Part shown: positions 1 to 9,159 of the stretch, piece after piece
Position numbering within the stretch: the first letter of the stretch is position 1
Layout: the number at the start of each line of letters is the position of its first letter
Assembly (NCBI GenBank): GCA_934047225.1
Contig: CAKOHE010000025.1
Location: forward strand, 95,001-159,000
Source: Ypsolopha sequella
Lineage: Eukaryota > Arthropoda > Insecta > Lepidoptera > Ypsolophidae
DNA: 64,000 nucleotides
Reading direction: 5' to 3'
The notes under the pieces: model-generated
Database searches by the model: none
The model's input: only the letters and a program-made list of their open reading frames with translations
Told to the model about the DNA's origin: nothing
Made by a program: the position numbers and the translations under genes

Positions 1-3
1 CTA

Positions 4-43
4 TTAGGTTAGGTTAGGTTAGGTTAGGTTAGGTTAGGTTAGG
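4..43 (+). repeat. (TTAGG)n telomeric repeat
   Basis: Eight perfect TTAGG units, the canonical arthropod telomere repeat, running directly into a poly(T) tract. The G-rich strand is the + strand here and in every other tract in the window. Confidence 0.95.
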
Positions 44-63
44 TTTTTTTTTTTTTTTTTTTT

Positions 64-589
64 AAAAAAAAGGATACCAGGTTCTGCGAGAGCGTAATGG
101 TGCGGAAAGAGGAGGCTGAGCGGGAGAGGGAGAGAGCCAATCTCGCTCGAAGGAGGAGGCACCGAGGAGGAAGAGGTGACCACCTCCATACCGCCCAGTA
201 GTTCGGGCATAGAATAAGACTACGGTATCCCCTGCCTGTCGTAAAAGGCGACTAAAAGGGGCTCCCGAGCTGCGGATGCGTGGGGTGGGGGCCCTTCGTA
301 TCTACTAAACAGCTCCGGGAGGATGGCAGCACGATGTGGTCTCGTGCTGCCTTGGCACCGAGAGGGTGCAAGGGGAAGCAATACTCAGCTTCCCCAGGGA
401 GGGCCGCAGACGCGGCGTTACGCCAGAGGGGCACCGGTGCGTTCCACAGGAGATTCCGGAGCCCCTTGATTGGCGTGGAGGAAGGCCACCATGGGGTTTT
501 AGCCAGTAAGAGTCCGGCATAACCTCTCCCGCTCCCCCAAGCCGGAAGGTATCCATGAAGGTTTTCCCCATGTAAAAAAAAAAAAAAAA
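64..589 (+). mobile_element. Block A1: 5'-truncated R1-clade (SART-like) non-LTR retrotransposon, 3' end with poly(A)
   Basis: A GC-rich block of about 510 bp ends in 16 A and is followed at once by GGTTAGG, as for a target-primed insertion in the telomere repeat. From 73 to 201 one frame stays open for 42 codons and stops at TAG. It reads as a basic and acidic tail (RFCESVMVRKEEAERERE, then an Arg-rich stretch), which resembles the C-terminal tail of R1-clade ORF2 proteins; this is recognition by memory, not a search. Downstream, the stretch around 223-262 (actacggtatcccctgcctg, then a gtcgtaaaaggcgac palindrome) resembles the conserved 3' UTR of insect R1-clade elements. The rest of the element, including reverse transcriptase and endonuclease, is missing. 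The left edge is a poly(T)-poly(A) junction, identical in all long A copies. Confidence 0.65.
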
Positions 590-608
590 GGTTAGGTTAG
601 GTTAGGTT

Positions 609-1015
609 TTTTTTTTTTTTTTTTTTTTTTTTAATAAAACGCAAGTGCTATGGACATTGATCGCCATACCTTTTTTAGTCATGTTTAATTTGTTTAAATT
701 ATTCGTTACTTCTCCTTTTCGCTCCTTACATAAAATATATTAGTTAATAGGTGATGTAATTTTTTTTTTTATTTGAATTAAGTCGTTACAATTGAGATTA
801 AATTGACCCGTTCTTATAACTATATATATATATATCATGTTTTTTCATTTTTTTTTATTTATTTATTTATTATTTTTTTTTTTTTTTTTTATGTCGTTAT
901 TATTGTTATGATCATTATTTTTATATGTATATATATGTATATATTTTTTAATGAATATTGCATATTATACTACAACATGATATATATTTTATTTCAAAAT
1001 AAGTTGTTACTACAG
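609..1015 (-). mobile_element. Block B1: AT-rich retroposon 3' end, poly(A) on the minus strand
   Basis: Read on the minus strand, an AT-rich non-coding block of about 380 bp ends ...gcgttttatta and a tail of about 24 A, then CCTAACC. The orientation is opposite to A. In insects the telomere-specific families SART and TRAS insert in opposite orientations, so B could be the 3' UTR of a TRAS-like element. No coding sequence is present to confirm this; only the poly(A), its junction to the telomere repeat and the block boundaries are seen. Confidence 0.45.
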
Positions 1016-1043
1016 GGTTAGGTTAGGTTAGGTTAGGTTAGGT

Positions 1044-1131
1044 TTCACTTTGATATTTAAGTTTTTTCTATTTTTAATGAGTTTTTGTGTGGAGCGACGA
1101 GGTGTATAGTATGGAGTTTCGAACAGTACTG
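1044..1131. repeat. Block C1: unidentified 88-bp block in telomeric repeat
   Basis: A unique stretch between two (TTAGG)n tracts, from ttcactttgatatttaag to gaacagtactgg. Read on the minus strand it ends aaagtgaaacctaacc, which could be the last bases of a truncated element lacking a long tail. It contains a GC-richer core (gtggagcgacgaggtgtat). No recognisable coding or RNA signature. Confidence 0.5.
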
Positions 1132-1216
1132 GGTTAGGTTAGGTTAGGTTAGGTTAGGTTAGATTAGGTTAGGTTAGATAAGGTTAGGTTTTGTTAGGTT
1201 AGGTTAGGTTAGGTTA
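1132..1216 (+). repeat. (TTAGG)n with shared variant units
   Basis: Perfect units are interrupted by fixed variants (gattagg, gataagg, ttttgttagg). The same variants in the same order recur at 3473-3557, 6823-6907 and 27943-28027, so these tracts are copies of one ancestral tract and not fresh telomerase products. Confidence 0.9.
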
Positions 1217-1911
1217 GCGCCAGACATGTGTCCACTTATTTGAACACTCGAGTGGACACACTCTGTGGCACGAGACTTTGTCTATGTGTTCCAAAGTTTG
1301 TACACAGATTTGCACTTTGCCCAGCGGTATCGGTTTTTTAGCGCACATCAAAGGAATGTGTTCAAATAAGTGCGTAGCCTGCCACACTATTTGCAAAGAC
1401 CAATTGCGCGAGTGCCGTTGTACGGAACGGTTGGGTAAGACACTACGTGCTTGATTCTGGATTCTCTGAAACAAGTTAAAAATAATTCCATCTAGAATAT
1501 TCCGTCAAGTCTCGCTCTCGATATGTACCTAGAGCCACGACTAGGGCATACACCCGGGTATATAAAATTACTTTATTCAATAAATACACATATGAAAAGT
1601 AAATGTATTGAAATAACAATTAAAATTCATCAAATATATATACATACCTTGTTCTATTACGATACATTTCACACATCCATTCACGCCTTCTTCTCGGACG
1701 TTTTGATATATTTTGTTGTACATGTAAAAAATAATTACATGCACATAAATAATATAAGCTCACTGCGTCCACGAAATCGTCGTCCATCTCCTTTGTTGTC
1801 TACCAGCATACTGTGGAGAAAAGAGTTTGCGAAGCATGTGTGGCAGGTGCGCCAAATGTGTGTACAAAGTCGTCAAAGAAGTGTGCAAATAAGTGGACAC
1901 ATGTCTGGCGC
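1217..1911. mobile_element. Block D1: MITE-like DNA transposon with long terminal inverted repeats, full form (695 bp)
   Basis: The left end (1217-1242, gcgccagacatgtgtccact then tatttg) is the exact reverse complement of 1886-1911; the match continues to about 32 bp with one mismatch. Subterminal palindromes add to this: 1227-1236 pairs with 1251-1260 (tgtgtccact/agtggacaca), and 1233-1247 pairs exactly with 1358-1372. Such repeated motifs are typical of transposase binding sites. The interior holds a TATATAAAA stretch near 1559 and AATAAA near 1580, but no recognisable transposase; open frames inside run out into the telomere repeat and look incidental. No clear target-site duplication: GGTTA lies on the left and cggcatattgttagg on the right. 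The superfamily is not assigned. Confidence 0.8.
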
Positions 1912-1920
1912 CGGCATATT

Positions 1921-1962
1921 GTTAGGTTAGGTTAGGTTAGGTTAGGTTAGGTTAGGTTAGGT
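1921..1962 (+). repeat. (TTAGG)n between D1 and E1
   Basis: About eight perfect units directly following the D1 right end and running into the poly(T) of E1. Confidence 0.9.
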
Positions 1963-2362
1963 TTTTTTTTTTTTTTTTTTTTTAATAACCCCATCTGATT
2001 GACAGGTTTTGACTTAAAGTCCAAGAATATTAATTTTCTTGACATTTTTATCTTTATTAATTATAATAATGTGACCCATCTGGGTTAAAAATGAAGTGGA
2101 AAGATGTTCCTCCGTCTTATAAATTTACATTACAGTACATGTGCCCTTCTGCAGGACTTATCTATTGTTAGTTGATTGTTTTTTTTTTGTTGTTTCTATT
2201 TTTTTCATGTCAGTATGTTTATATTTTTTTTATGTTTGTTTTGTTTTTGTTTTTTTTTTCTGGTGTTAATTTCTTTAAATACACTTATTATATATTAATT
2301 CTAGTTATACATCTTATACCTTATCACTAATTTGACGGAGGAACATCCTCTGAAATATTTCT
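1962..2362 (-). mobile_element. Block E1: AT-rich retroposon 3' end, poly(A) on the minus strand
   Basis: Read on the minus strand, a non-coding block of about 380 bp ends ...gggttatta plus about 20 A, then CCTAACC, the same polarity as B. An AATAAA lies about 70 nt before the tail (attaataaagat). A perfect 14-bp inverted repeat (gatgttcctccgtc at 2103-2116, complement at 2334-2347) flanks a T-rich interior of about 217 bp. It could be a 3' UTR of a TRAS-like element or contain a small nested inverted-repeat element; sequence alone does not decide. Confidence 0.4.
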
Positions 2363-2403
2363 ATTAGGTTAGGTTAGGTTAAGTTTTTTTTTTTTTTTTT
2401 TTT

Positions 2404-2933
2404 AAAAAAAAGGATACCAGGTTCTGCGAGAGCGTAATGGTGCGGAAAGAGGAGGCTGAGCGGGAGAGGGAGAGGGCCAATCCCGCTCGAAGGAGGAGCC
2501 ACCGAGGAGGAAGAGGTGACCACCTCCATACCGCCCAGTAGTTCGGGCATAGAATAAGACTACGGTATCCCCTGCCTGTCGTAAAAGGCGACTAAAAGGG
2601 GCTCCCGAGCTGCGGATGCGTGGGGTGGGGGCCCTTCGTATCTACTAAACAGCTCCGGGAGGATGGCAGCACGATGTGGTCTCGTGCTGCCTTGGCACCG
2701 AGTGGGTGCAAGGGGAAGCAATACTCAGCTTCCCCAGGGAGGGCCGCAGACACGGCGTTGCGCCAGAGGGGCACCGTTGCGTTCCACAGGAGATCCCGGA
2801 GCCCCTTGATTGGCGTGGAGGAAGGCCACCATGGGGTTTTAGCCAGTAAGAGTCCGGCATAACCTCTCCCGCTCCCCCAAGCCGGAAGGTATCCATGAAG
2901 GATTTCCCCATGTAAAAAAAAAAAAAAAAAAAA
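2404..2933 (+). mobile_element. Block A2: 5'-truncated R1-clade 3' end
   Basis: Same left edge (aaaaaaaaggatacc after poly(T)) and same open 42-codon tail as A1, with substitutions such as NPARRSH for NLARRRH. The poly(A) is 20 nt and abuts GGTTAGG. Confidence 0.65.
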
Positions 2934-2945
2934 GGTTAGGTTAGG

Positions 2946-2946
<1 letters not shown>

Positions 2947-2976
<30 letters not shown>

Positions 2977-3356
2977 AAACGCAGGTGCTATGGACATTGA
3001 TCGCCATACCTTTTTTAGTCATGTTTAATTTGTTTAAATTATTCGTTACTTCTCCTTTTCGCTCCTTACATAAAATATATTAGTTAATAGGTGATGTAAT
3101 TTTTTTTTTTATTTGAATTAAGTCGTTACAATTGAGATTAAATTGACCCGTACTTATAACTATATATATATATATCATGTTTTTTTATTTTTTTTTATTT
3201 ATTTATTTATTTTTTTTTTTTTATTTTTTTTATGTCGTTATTATTGTTATGATCATTATTTTTATATGTATATATATGTATATATTTTTTAATGAATATT
3301 GCATATTATACTACAACATGATATATATTTTATTTCAAAATAAGTTGTTACTACAG
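2947..3356 (-). mobile_element. Block B2
   Basis: Near copy of B1 with microsatellite and homopolymer length changes; same junctions (poly(T) on the left, ctacagg to GGTTA on the right). Confidence 0.45.
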
Positions 3357-3384
3357 GGTTAGGTTAGGTTAGGTTAGGTTAGGT

Positions 3385-3472
3385 TTCACTTTGATATTTA
3401 AGTTTTTTCTATTTTTAATGAGTTTTTGTGTGGAGCGACGAGGTGTATAGTATGGAGTTTCGAACAGTACTG
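3385..3472. repeat. Block C2
   Basis: Appears identical to C1. Confidence 0.5.
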
Positions 3473-3557
3473 GGTTAGGTTAGGTTAGGTTAGGTTAGGT
3501 TAGATTAGGTTAGGTTAGATAAGGTTAGGTTTTGTTAGGTTAGGTTAGGTTAGGTTA
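3473..3557 (+). repeat. (TTAGG)n with shared variant units
   Basis: Same order of variant units as 1132-1216. Confidence 0.9.
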
Positions 3558-4252
3558 GCGCCAGACATGTGTCCACTTATTTGAACACTCGAGTGGACAC
3601 ACTCTGTGGCACGAGACTTTGTCTATGTGTTCCAAAGTTTGTACACAGATTTGCACTTTGCCCAGCGGTATCGGTTTTTTAGCGCACATCAAAGGAATGT
3701 GTTCAAATAAGTGCGTAGCCTGCCACACTATTTGCAAAGACAAATTGCGCGAGTGCCGTTGTACGGAACGGTTGGGTAAGACACTACGTGCTTGATTCTG
3801 GATTCTCTGAAACAAGTTAAAAATAATTCCATCTAGAATATTCCGTCAAGTCTCGCTCTCGATATGTACCTAGAGCCACGACTAGGGCATACACCCGGGT
3901 ATATAAAATTACTTTATTCAATAAATACACATATGAAAAGTAAATGTATTGAAATAACAATTAAAATTCATCAAATATATATACATACCTTGTTCTATTA
4001 CGATACATTTCACACATCCATTCACGCCTTCTTCTCGGACGTTTTGATATATTTTGTTGTACATGTAAAAAATAATTACATGCACATAAATAATATAAGC
4101 TCACTGCGTCCACGAAATCGTCGTCCATCTCCTTTGTTGTCTACCAGCATACTGTGGAGAAAAGAGTTTGCGAAGCATGTGTGGCAGGTGCGCCAAATGT
4201 GTGTACAAAGTCGTCAAAGAAGTGTGCAAATAAGTGGACACATGTCTGGCGC
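3558..4252. mobile_element. Block D2: MITE-like element, full form
   Basis: Same 695-bp length as D1 with both inverted repeats intact. The same extra cggcatattg lies between the right end and the telomere repeat, so D1 and D2 descend from one insertion. Confidence 0.8.
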
Positions 4253-4261
4253 CGGCATATT

Positions 4262-4303
4262 GTTAGGTTAGGTTAGGTTAGGTTAGGTTAGGTTAGGTTA
4301 GGT
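4262..4303 (+). repeat. (TTAGG)n between D2 and E2
   Basis: About eight perfect units, equivalent to 1921-1962. Confidence 0.9.
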
Positions 4304-4704
4304 TTTTTTTTTTTTTTTTTTTTTAATAACCCCATCTGATTGACAGGTTTTGACTTAAAGTCCAAGAATATTAATTTTCTTGACATTTTTATCTTTATTA
4401 ATTATAATAATGTGACCCATCTGGGTTAAAAATGAAGTGGAAAGATGTTCCTCCGTCTTATAAATTTACATTACAGTACATGTGCCCTTCTGCAGGACTT
4501 ATCTATTGTTAGTTGATTGTTTTTTTTTTGTTGTTTCTATTTTTTTCATGTCAGTATGTTTATATTTTTTTTATGTTTGTTTTGTTTTTGTTTTTTTTTT
4601 CTGGTGTTAATTTCTTTAAATACACTTATTATATATTAATTCTAGTTATACATCTTATACCTTATCACTAATTTGACGGAGGAACATCCTCTGAAATATT
4701 TCTA
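4303..4704 (-). mobile_element. Block E2
   Basis: Near-identical to E1, with the inverted repeat intact. Confidence 0.4.
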
Positions 4705-4744
4705 TTAGGTTAGGTTAGGTTAAGTTTTTTTTTTTTTTTTTTTT

Positions 4745-5275
4745 AAAAAAAAAGGATACCAGGTTCTGCGAGAGCGTAATGGTGCGGAAAGAGGAGGCTG
4801 AGCGGGAGAGGGAGAGGGCCAATCCCGCTCGAAGGAGGAGCCACCGAGGAGGAAGAGGTGACCACCTCCATACCGCCCAGTAGTTCGGGCATAGAATAAG
4901 ACTACGGTATCCCCTGCCTGTCGTAAAAGGCGACTAAAAGGGGCTCCCGAGCTGCGGATGCGTGGGGTGGGGGCCCTTCGTATCTACTAAACAGCTCCGG
5001 GAGGATGGCAGCACGATGTGGTCTCGTGCTGCCTTGGCACCGAGTGGGTGCAAGGGGAAGCAATACTCAGCTTCCCCAGGGAGGGCCGCAGACACGGCGT
5101 TGCGCCAGAGGGGCACCGTTGCGTTCCACAGGAGATCCCGGAGCCCCTTGATTGGCGTGGAGGAAGGCCACCATGGGGTTTTAGCCAGTAAGAGTCCGGC
5201 ATAACCTCTCCCGCTCCCCCAAGCCGGAAGGTATCCATGAAGGATTTCCCCATGTAAAAAAAAAAAAAAAAAAAA
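4745..5275 (+). mobile_element. Block A3: 5'-truncated R1-clade 3' end
   Basis: Almost identical to A2. The poly(A) is about 21 nt and abuts GGTTAGG. Confidence 0.65.
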
Positions 5276-5289
5276 GGTTAGGTTAGGTT

Positions 5290-5709
5290 TTTTTTTTTTT
5301 TTTTTTTTTTTTTAATAAAACGCAGGTGCTATGGACATTGATCGCCATACCTTTTTTAGTCATGTTTAATTTGTTTAAATTATTCGTTACTTCTCCTTTT
5401 CGCTCCTTACATAAAATATATTAGTTAATAGGTGATGTAATTTTTTTTTTATTTGAATTAAGTCGTTTCAATTGAGATTTAATTGACCCTTACTTATAAC
5501 TAGTTACAAATATATATATATATATATATATCATGATTTTATTTTTTTTATTTATTTATTTATTTTTTTAATTTTTTTATGTTTTTTATGTAGTTATTAT
5601 TATTATGATCATTATTTTTATATGTATATATATATTTTTTTTTTATGAAGATTACATATTATACTACAACATGATACATATTTTATTTCAAAATAAGTTG
5701 TTACTACAG
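5290..5709 (-). mobile_element. Block B3, second subtype
   Basis: Same element as B1, but a distinct subtype with gtttcaattgagattt and an added ctagttacaaa before the (TA)n stretch. Shared with B5 and B7. Confidence 0.45.
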
Positions 5710-5727
5710 GGTAAGGTTAGGTTAGGT

Positions 5728-5815
5728 TTCACTTTGATATTTAAGTTTTTTCTATTTTTAATGAGTTTTTGTGTGGAGCGACGAGGTGTATAGTATGGAG
5801 TTTCGAGCAGTACTT
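5728..5815. repeat. Block C3
   Basis: C1 homologue with gagcagtactta at the right end. Confidence 0.5.
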
Positions 5816-5875
5816 AGTTAGGTTAGGTTAGATTAGGTTAGGTTAGGTTAGGTTAGGTTAGGTTAGGTTAGGTTA
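5816..5875 (+). repeat. (TTAGG)n between C3 and D3
   Basis: About eleven units with one gattagg variant near the left end. This layout differs from 1132-1216 and is shared with 9160-9219 and 30274-30338, marking a second lineage of units. Confidence 0.9.
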
Positions 5876-6130
5876 GCGCCAGACATGTGTCCACTTATTT
5901 GAACACTCGAGTGGACACACTCTGTGGCACGAGACTTTGTCTATTTGTACCAAAGTTTGTACACAGATTTGCACTTTGCCCAGCGGTATCGGTTTTTTAG
6001 CGCACATCAAAGGAATGTGTTCAAATAAGTGCGTAGCCTGCCACACTATTTGCAAAGACCAGTTGCGCGAGCGCCGTTGTACGGAATGGTTGGGTAAGAC
6101 ACTACGTGCTTTATTCTCATCAAATATATA
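5876..6130. mobile_element. Block D3: left 255 bp of the short-form MITE, plus filler
   Basis: Starts with the intact left inverted repeat and stops after catcaaatatata, where about 20 bp of AT filler (6131-6150) leads to A4. The tgctttattctcatc junction identifies the short form (see D5). The right inverted repeat is missing. Confidence 0.75.
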
Positions 6131-6150
6131 ATTCGTTATATTATAAAATA

Positions 6151-6282
6151 GCCCCTTGATTGGCGTGGAGGAAGGCCACCATGGGGTTTTAGCCAGTAAG
6201 AGTCCGGCATAACCTCTCCCGCTCCCCCAAGCCGGAAGGTATCCATGAAGGTTTTCCCCATGTAAAAAAAAAAAAAAAAAAA
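6151..6282 (+). mobile_element. Block A4: last 130 bp of an A element
   Basis: Begins at gccccttgattggcg, well inside the A 3' UTR, and ends with poly(A) and GGTTAGG. The left neighbour is filler and truncated D3. The gttttcccc base near its end places it with A1/A7. Confidence 0.7.
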
Positions 6283-6299
6283 GGTTAGGTTAGGTTAGG

Positions 6300-6706
6300 T
6301 TTTTTTTTTTTTTTTTTTTTTTAATAAAACGCAAGTGCTATGGACATTGATCGCCATACCTTTTTTAGTCATGTTTCATTTGTATAAATTATTCGTTACT
6401 TCTCCTTTTCGCTCCTTACATAAAATATATTAGTTAATAGGTGATGTAATTTTTTTTTTTATTTGAATTAAGTCGTTACAATTGAGATTAAATTGACCCG
6501 TACTTATAACTATATATATATATCATGTTTTTTTATTTTTTTTATTTATTTATTTATTATTTTTTTTTTATTTTTTTTATGTCGTTATTATTGTTACGAT
6601 CATTATTTTTATATGTATATATATGTATATATTTTTTTTTATGAATATTGCATATTATACTACAACATGATATATATTTTATTTCAAAATAAGTTGTTAC
6701 TACAGG
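6300..6706 (-). mobile_element. Block B4, first subtype
   Basis: B1-type sequence with private changes (tttcatttgtataaatt, gttacgatc). Confidence 0.45.
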
Positions 6707-6733
6707 GTTAGGTTAGGTTAGGTTAGGTTAGGT

Positions 6734-6822
6734 TTCACTTTGATATTTAAGTTTTTTTCTATTTTTAATGAGTTTTTGTGTGGAGCGACGAGGTGTATAG
6801 TATGGAGTTTCGAGCAGTACTG
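6734..6822. repeat. Block C4
   Basis: C1 homologue with one extra T in a T run and gagcagtactgg at the end. Confidence 0.5.
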
Positions 6823-6907
6823 GGTTAGGTTAGGTTAGGTTAGGTTAGGTTAGATTAGGTTAGGTTAGGTAAGGTTAGGTTTTGTTAGGTTAGGTTAGGT
6901 TAGGTTA
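6823..6907 (+). repeat. (TTAGG)n with shared variant units
   Basis: Same layout as 1132-1216 except that the gataagg variant here reads ggtaagg. Confidence 0.9.
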
Positions 6908-7602
6908 GCGCCAGACATGTGTCCACTTATTTGAAAACTCGAGTGGACACACTCTGTGGCACGAGACTTTGTCTATGTGTTCCAAAGTTTGTACACAGAT
7001 TTGCACTTTGCCCAGCGGTATCGGTTTTTTAGCGCACATCAAAGGAATGTGTTCAAATAAGTGCGTAGCCTGCCACACTATTTGCAAAGACCAATTGCGC
7101 GAGTGCCGTTGTACGGAACGGGTGGGTAAGACACTACGTGCTTGATTCTGGATTCTCTGAAACAAGTTAAAAATAATTCCATCTAGAATATTCCGTCAAG
7201 TCTCGCTCTCGATATGTACCTAGAGCCACGACTAGGGCATGCACCCGGGTATATAAAATTACTTTATTCAATAAATACACATATGAAAAGTAAATGTATT
7301 GAAATAACAATTAAAATTCATCAAATATATATACATACCTTGTTCTATTACGATACATTTCACACATCCATTCACGCCTTCTTCTCGGACGTTTTGATAT
7401 ATTTTGTTGTACATGTAAAAAATAATTACATGCACATAAATAATATAAGCTCACTGCGTCCACGAAATCGTCGTCCATCTCCTTTGTTGTCTACCAGCAT
7501 ACTGTGGAGAAAAGAGTTTGCGAAGCATGTGTGGCAGGTGCGCCAAATGTGTGTACAAAGTCGTCAAAGAAGTGTGCAAATAAGTGGACACATGTCTGGC
7601 GC
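6908..7602. mobile_element. Block D4: MITE-like element, full form
   Basis: 695 bp with both inverted repeats. A private change (gaaaactcgag for gaacactcgag) lies just inside the left end. Confidence 0.8.
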
Positions 7603-7642
7603 CGGCATATTGTTAGGTTAGGTTAGGTTAGGTTAGGTTAGG

Positions 7643-8032
7643 TTTTTTTTTTTAATAACCCCATCTGATTGACAGGTTTTGACTTAAAGTCCAAGAATAT
7701 TAATTTTCTTGACATTTTTATCTTTATTAATTATAATAATGTGACCCATCTGGGTTAAAAATGAAGTGGAAAGATGTTCCTCCGTCTTATACATTTACAT
7801 TACAGTACATGTGCCCTTCTGCAGGACTAATCTATTGTTAGTTGATTGTTTTTTTTTTGTTGTTCCTATTTTTTTCATGTCAGTATGTTTATATTTTTTT
7901 TATGTTTGTTTTGTTTTTGTTTTTTTTTTCTGGTGTTAATTTCTTTAAATACACTTATTATATATTAATTCTAGTTTTACATCTTATACCTTATCACTAA
8001 TTTGACGGAGGAACATCCTCTGAAATATTTCT
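7643..8032 (-). mobile_element. Block E3
   Basis: E1 homologue with a shorter poly(T) (11 nt) and a few substitutions (tatacattt, ctagttttac). Confidence 0.4.
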
Positions 8033-8072
8033 ATTAGGTTAGGTTAGGTTAGGTTTTTATTTTTTTTTTTTT

Positions 8073-8602
8073 AAAAAAAAAGGATACCAGGTTCTGCGAG
8101 AGCGTAATGGTGCGGAAAGAGGAGGCTGAGCGGGAGAGGGAGACGGCCAACCTCGCTCGAAGGAGGAGGCACCGAGGAGGAAGAGGTGACCACCTCCATA
8201 CCGCCCAGTAGTTCGGGCATAGAATAAGACTACGGTATCCCCTGCCTGTCGTAAAAGGCGACTAAAAGGGGCTCCCGAGCTGCGGATGCGTGGGGTGGGG
8301 GCCCTTCGTATCTACTAAACAGCTCCGGGAGGATGGCAGCACGATGTGGTCTCGTGCTGCCTTGGCACCGAGTGGGTGCAAGGGGAAGCAATACTCAGCT
8401 TCCCCAGGGAGGGCCGCAGACACGGCGTTGCGCCAGAGGGGCACCGGTGCGTTCCACAGGAGATCCCGGAGCCCCTTGATTGGCGTGGAGGAAGGCCACC
8501 ATGGGGTTTTAGCCAGTAAGAGTCCGGCATAACCTCTCCCGCTCCCCCAAGCCGGAAGGTATCCATGAAGGATTTCCCCATGTAAAAAAAAAAAAAAAAA
8601 AA
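8073..8602 (+). mobile_element. Block A5: 5'-truncated R1-clade 3' end
   Basis: Same left edge and open tail as the other long A copies. It carries a mix of A1-type (caccggtgcg) and A2-type (gagtgggtg, gatttcccc) bases, suggesting exchange between lineages. The preceding poly(T) has one A interruption (ttttta). Confidence 0.65.
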
Positions 8603-8616
8603 GGTTAGGTTAGGTT

Positions 8617-8939
8617 TTTTTTTTTTTTTTTTTTTTTAATAAAACGCAAGTGCTATGGACATTGATCGCCATACCTTTTTTAGTCATGTTTATTTTGTTT
8701 AAATTATTCGTTACTTCTCCTTTTCGCTCCTTACATAAAATATATTAGTTAATAGGTGATGTAATTTTTTTTTTATTTGAATTAAGTCGTTTCAATTGAG
8801 ATTTAATTGACTCTTACTTATAACTAGTTACAAATATATATATATATATATATCATGATTTTATTTTTTTTATTTATTTTTTTTTTTTTTTAATTTTTTT
8901 ATGTTTTTTATGTAGTTATTATTATAATGATCATTATTT

Positions 8940-8971
<32 letters not shown>

Positions 8972-9043
8972 TTTTTTTATGAATATTACATATTATACTA
9001 CAACATGATACATATTTTATTTCAAAATAAGTTGTTACTACAG
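8617..9043 (-). mobile_element. Block B5, second subtype
   Basis: B3-type sequence with a longer (TA)n tract near 8950-8970. Confidence 0.45.
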
Positions 9044-9070
9044 GGTTAGGTTAGGTTAGGTTAGGTTAGG

Positions 9071-9159
9071 TTTCACTTTGATATTTAAGTTTTTTCTATT
9101 TTTAATGAGTTTTTGTGTGGAGCGACGAGGTGTATAGCATGGAGTTTCGAGCAGTACTG
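9071..9159. repeat. Block C5
   Basis: C1 homologue with a private change, tatagcatgg. Confidence 0.5.

Larger units (their letters stand above)
1..2362. repeat. 2.34-kb telomeric higher-order unit 1 (A1-B1-C1-D1-E1)
   Basis: Blocks A, B, C, D and E follow one another, each separated by (TTAGG)n. The next unit starts 2,341 bp later and matches it along its whole length by eye, with scattered substitutions and homopolymer length changes. Short TTAGG linkers not listed separately lie at 590-606 and 1016-1042. Confidence 0.85.
2363..4704. repeat. 2.34-kb telomeric higher-order unit 2 (A2-B2-C2-D2-E2)
   Basis: A near-identical tandem copy of unit 1. The A block differs at a few diagnostic bases (gagtgggtg for gagagggtg, acggcgttgc for gcggcgttac, gatttcccc for gttttcccc). 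Short TTAGG linkers lie at 2364-2383, 2934-2946 and 3357-3383. Confidence 0.85.
4705..8032. repeat. Compound telomeric unit 3: A3-B3-C3-D3(truncated)-A4(truncated)-B4-C4-D4-E3
   Basis: This is one and a half units fused. The D3 block stops after about 255 bp and joins the 3'-most 130 bp of an A block through about 20 bp of AT filler (6131-6150), after which a regular B-C-D-E series resumes. It reads as two units merged by a deletion that removed the end of D3, an E block and most of A4. Short TTAGG linkers lie at 4705-4724, 5276-5288, 5710-5727, 6283-6301, 6706-6732, 7613-7643. Confidence 0.8.

Noticed and set aside
1..43. The left edge as the actual chromosome terminus
   Set aside because: Only eight TTAGG units are present, preceded by the end of an E block, and the G strand points the wrong way for a left-hand terminus.
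252..571. Open frames of 60-88 codons on both strands of each A block
   Set aside because: They overlap each other on opposite strands in a GC-rich 3' UTR, lack recognisable domains and recur only because the block is repeated.
803..1021. A small hydrophobic protein in block B and similar T-rich frames in block E
   Set aside because: Poly(T) and TA-rich DNA encode Phe/Ile/Tyr runs by default; the frames change between copies with every homopolymer length change.
1214..1930. Open frames of 86 and 135 codons in the D element as a transposase
   Set aside because: No transposase motif is visible, both run out of the element into the telomere repeat, and the deleted short form loses part of them. 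D is better read as non-autonomous.
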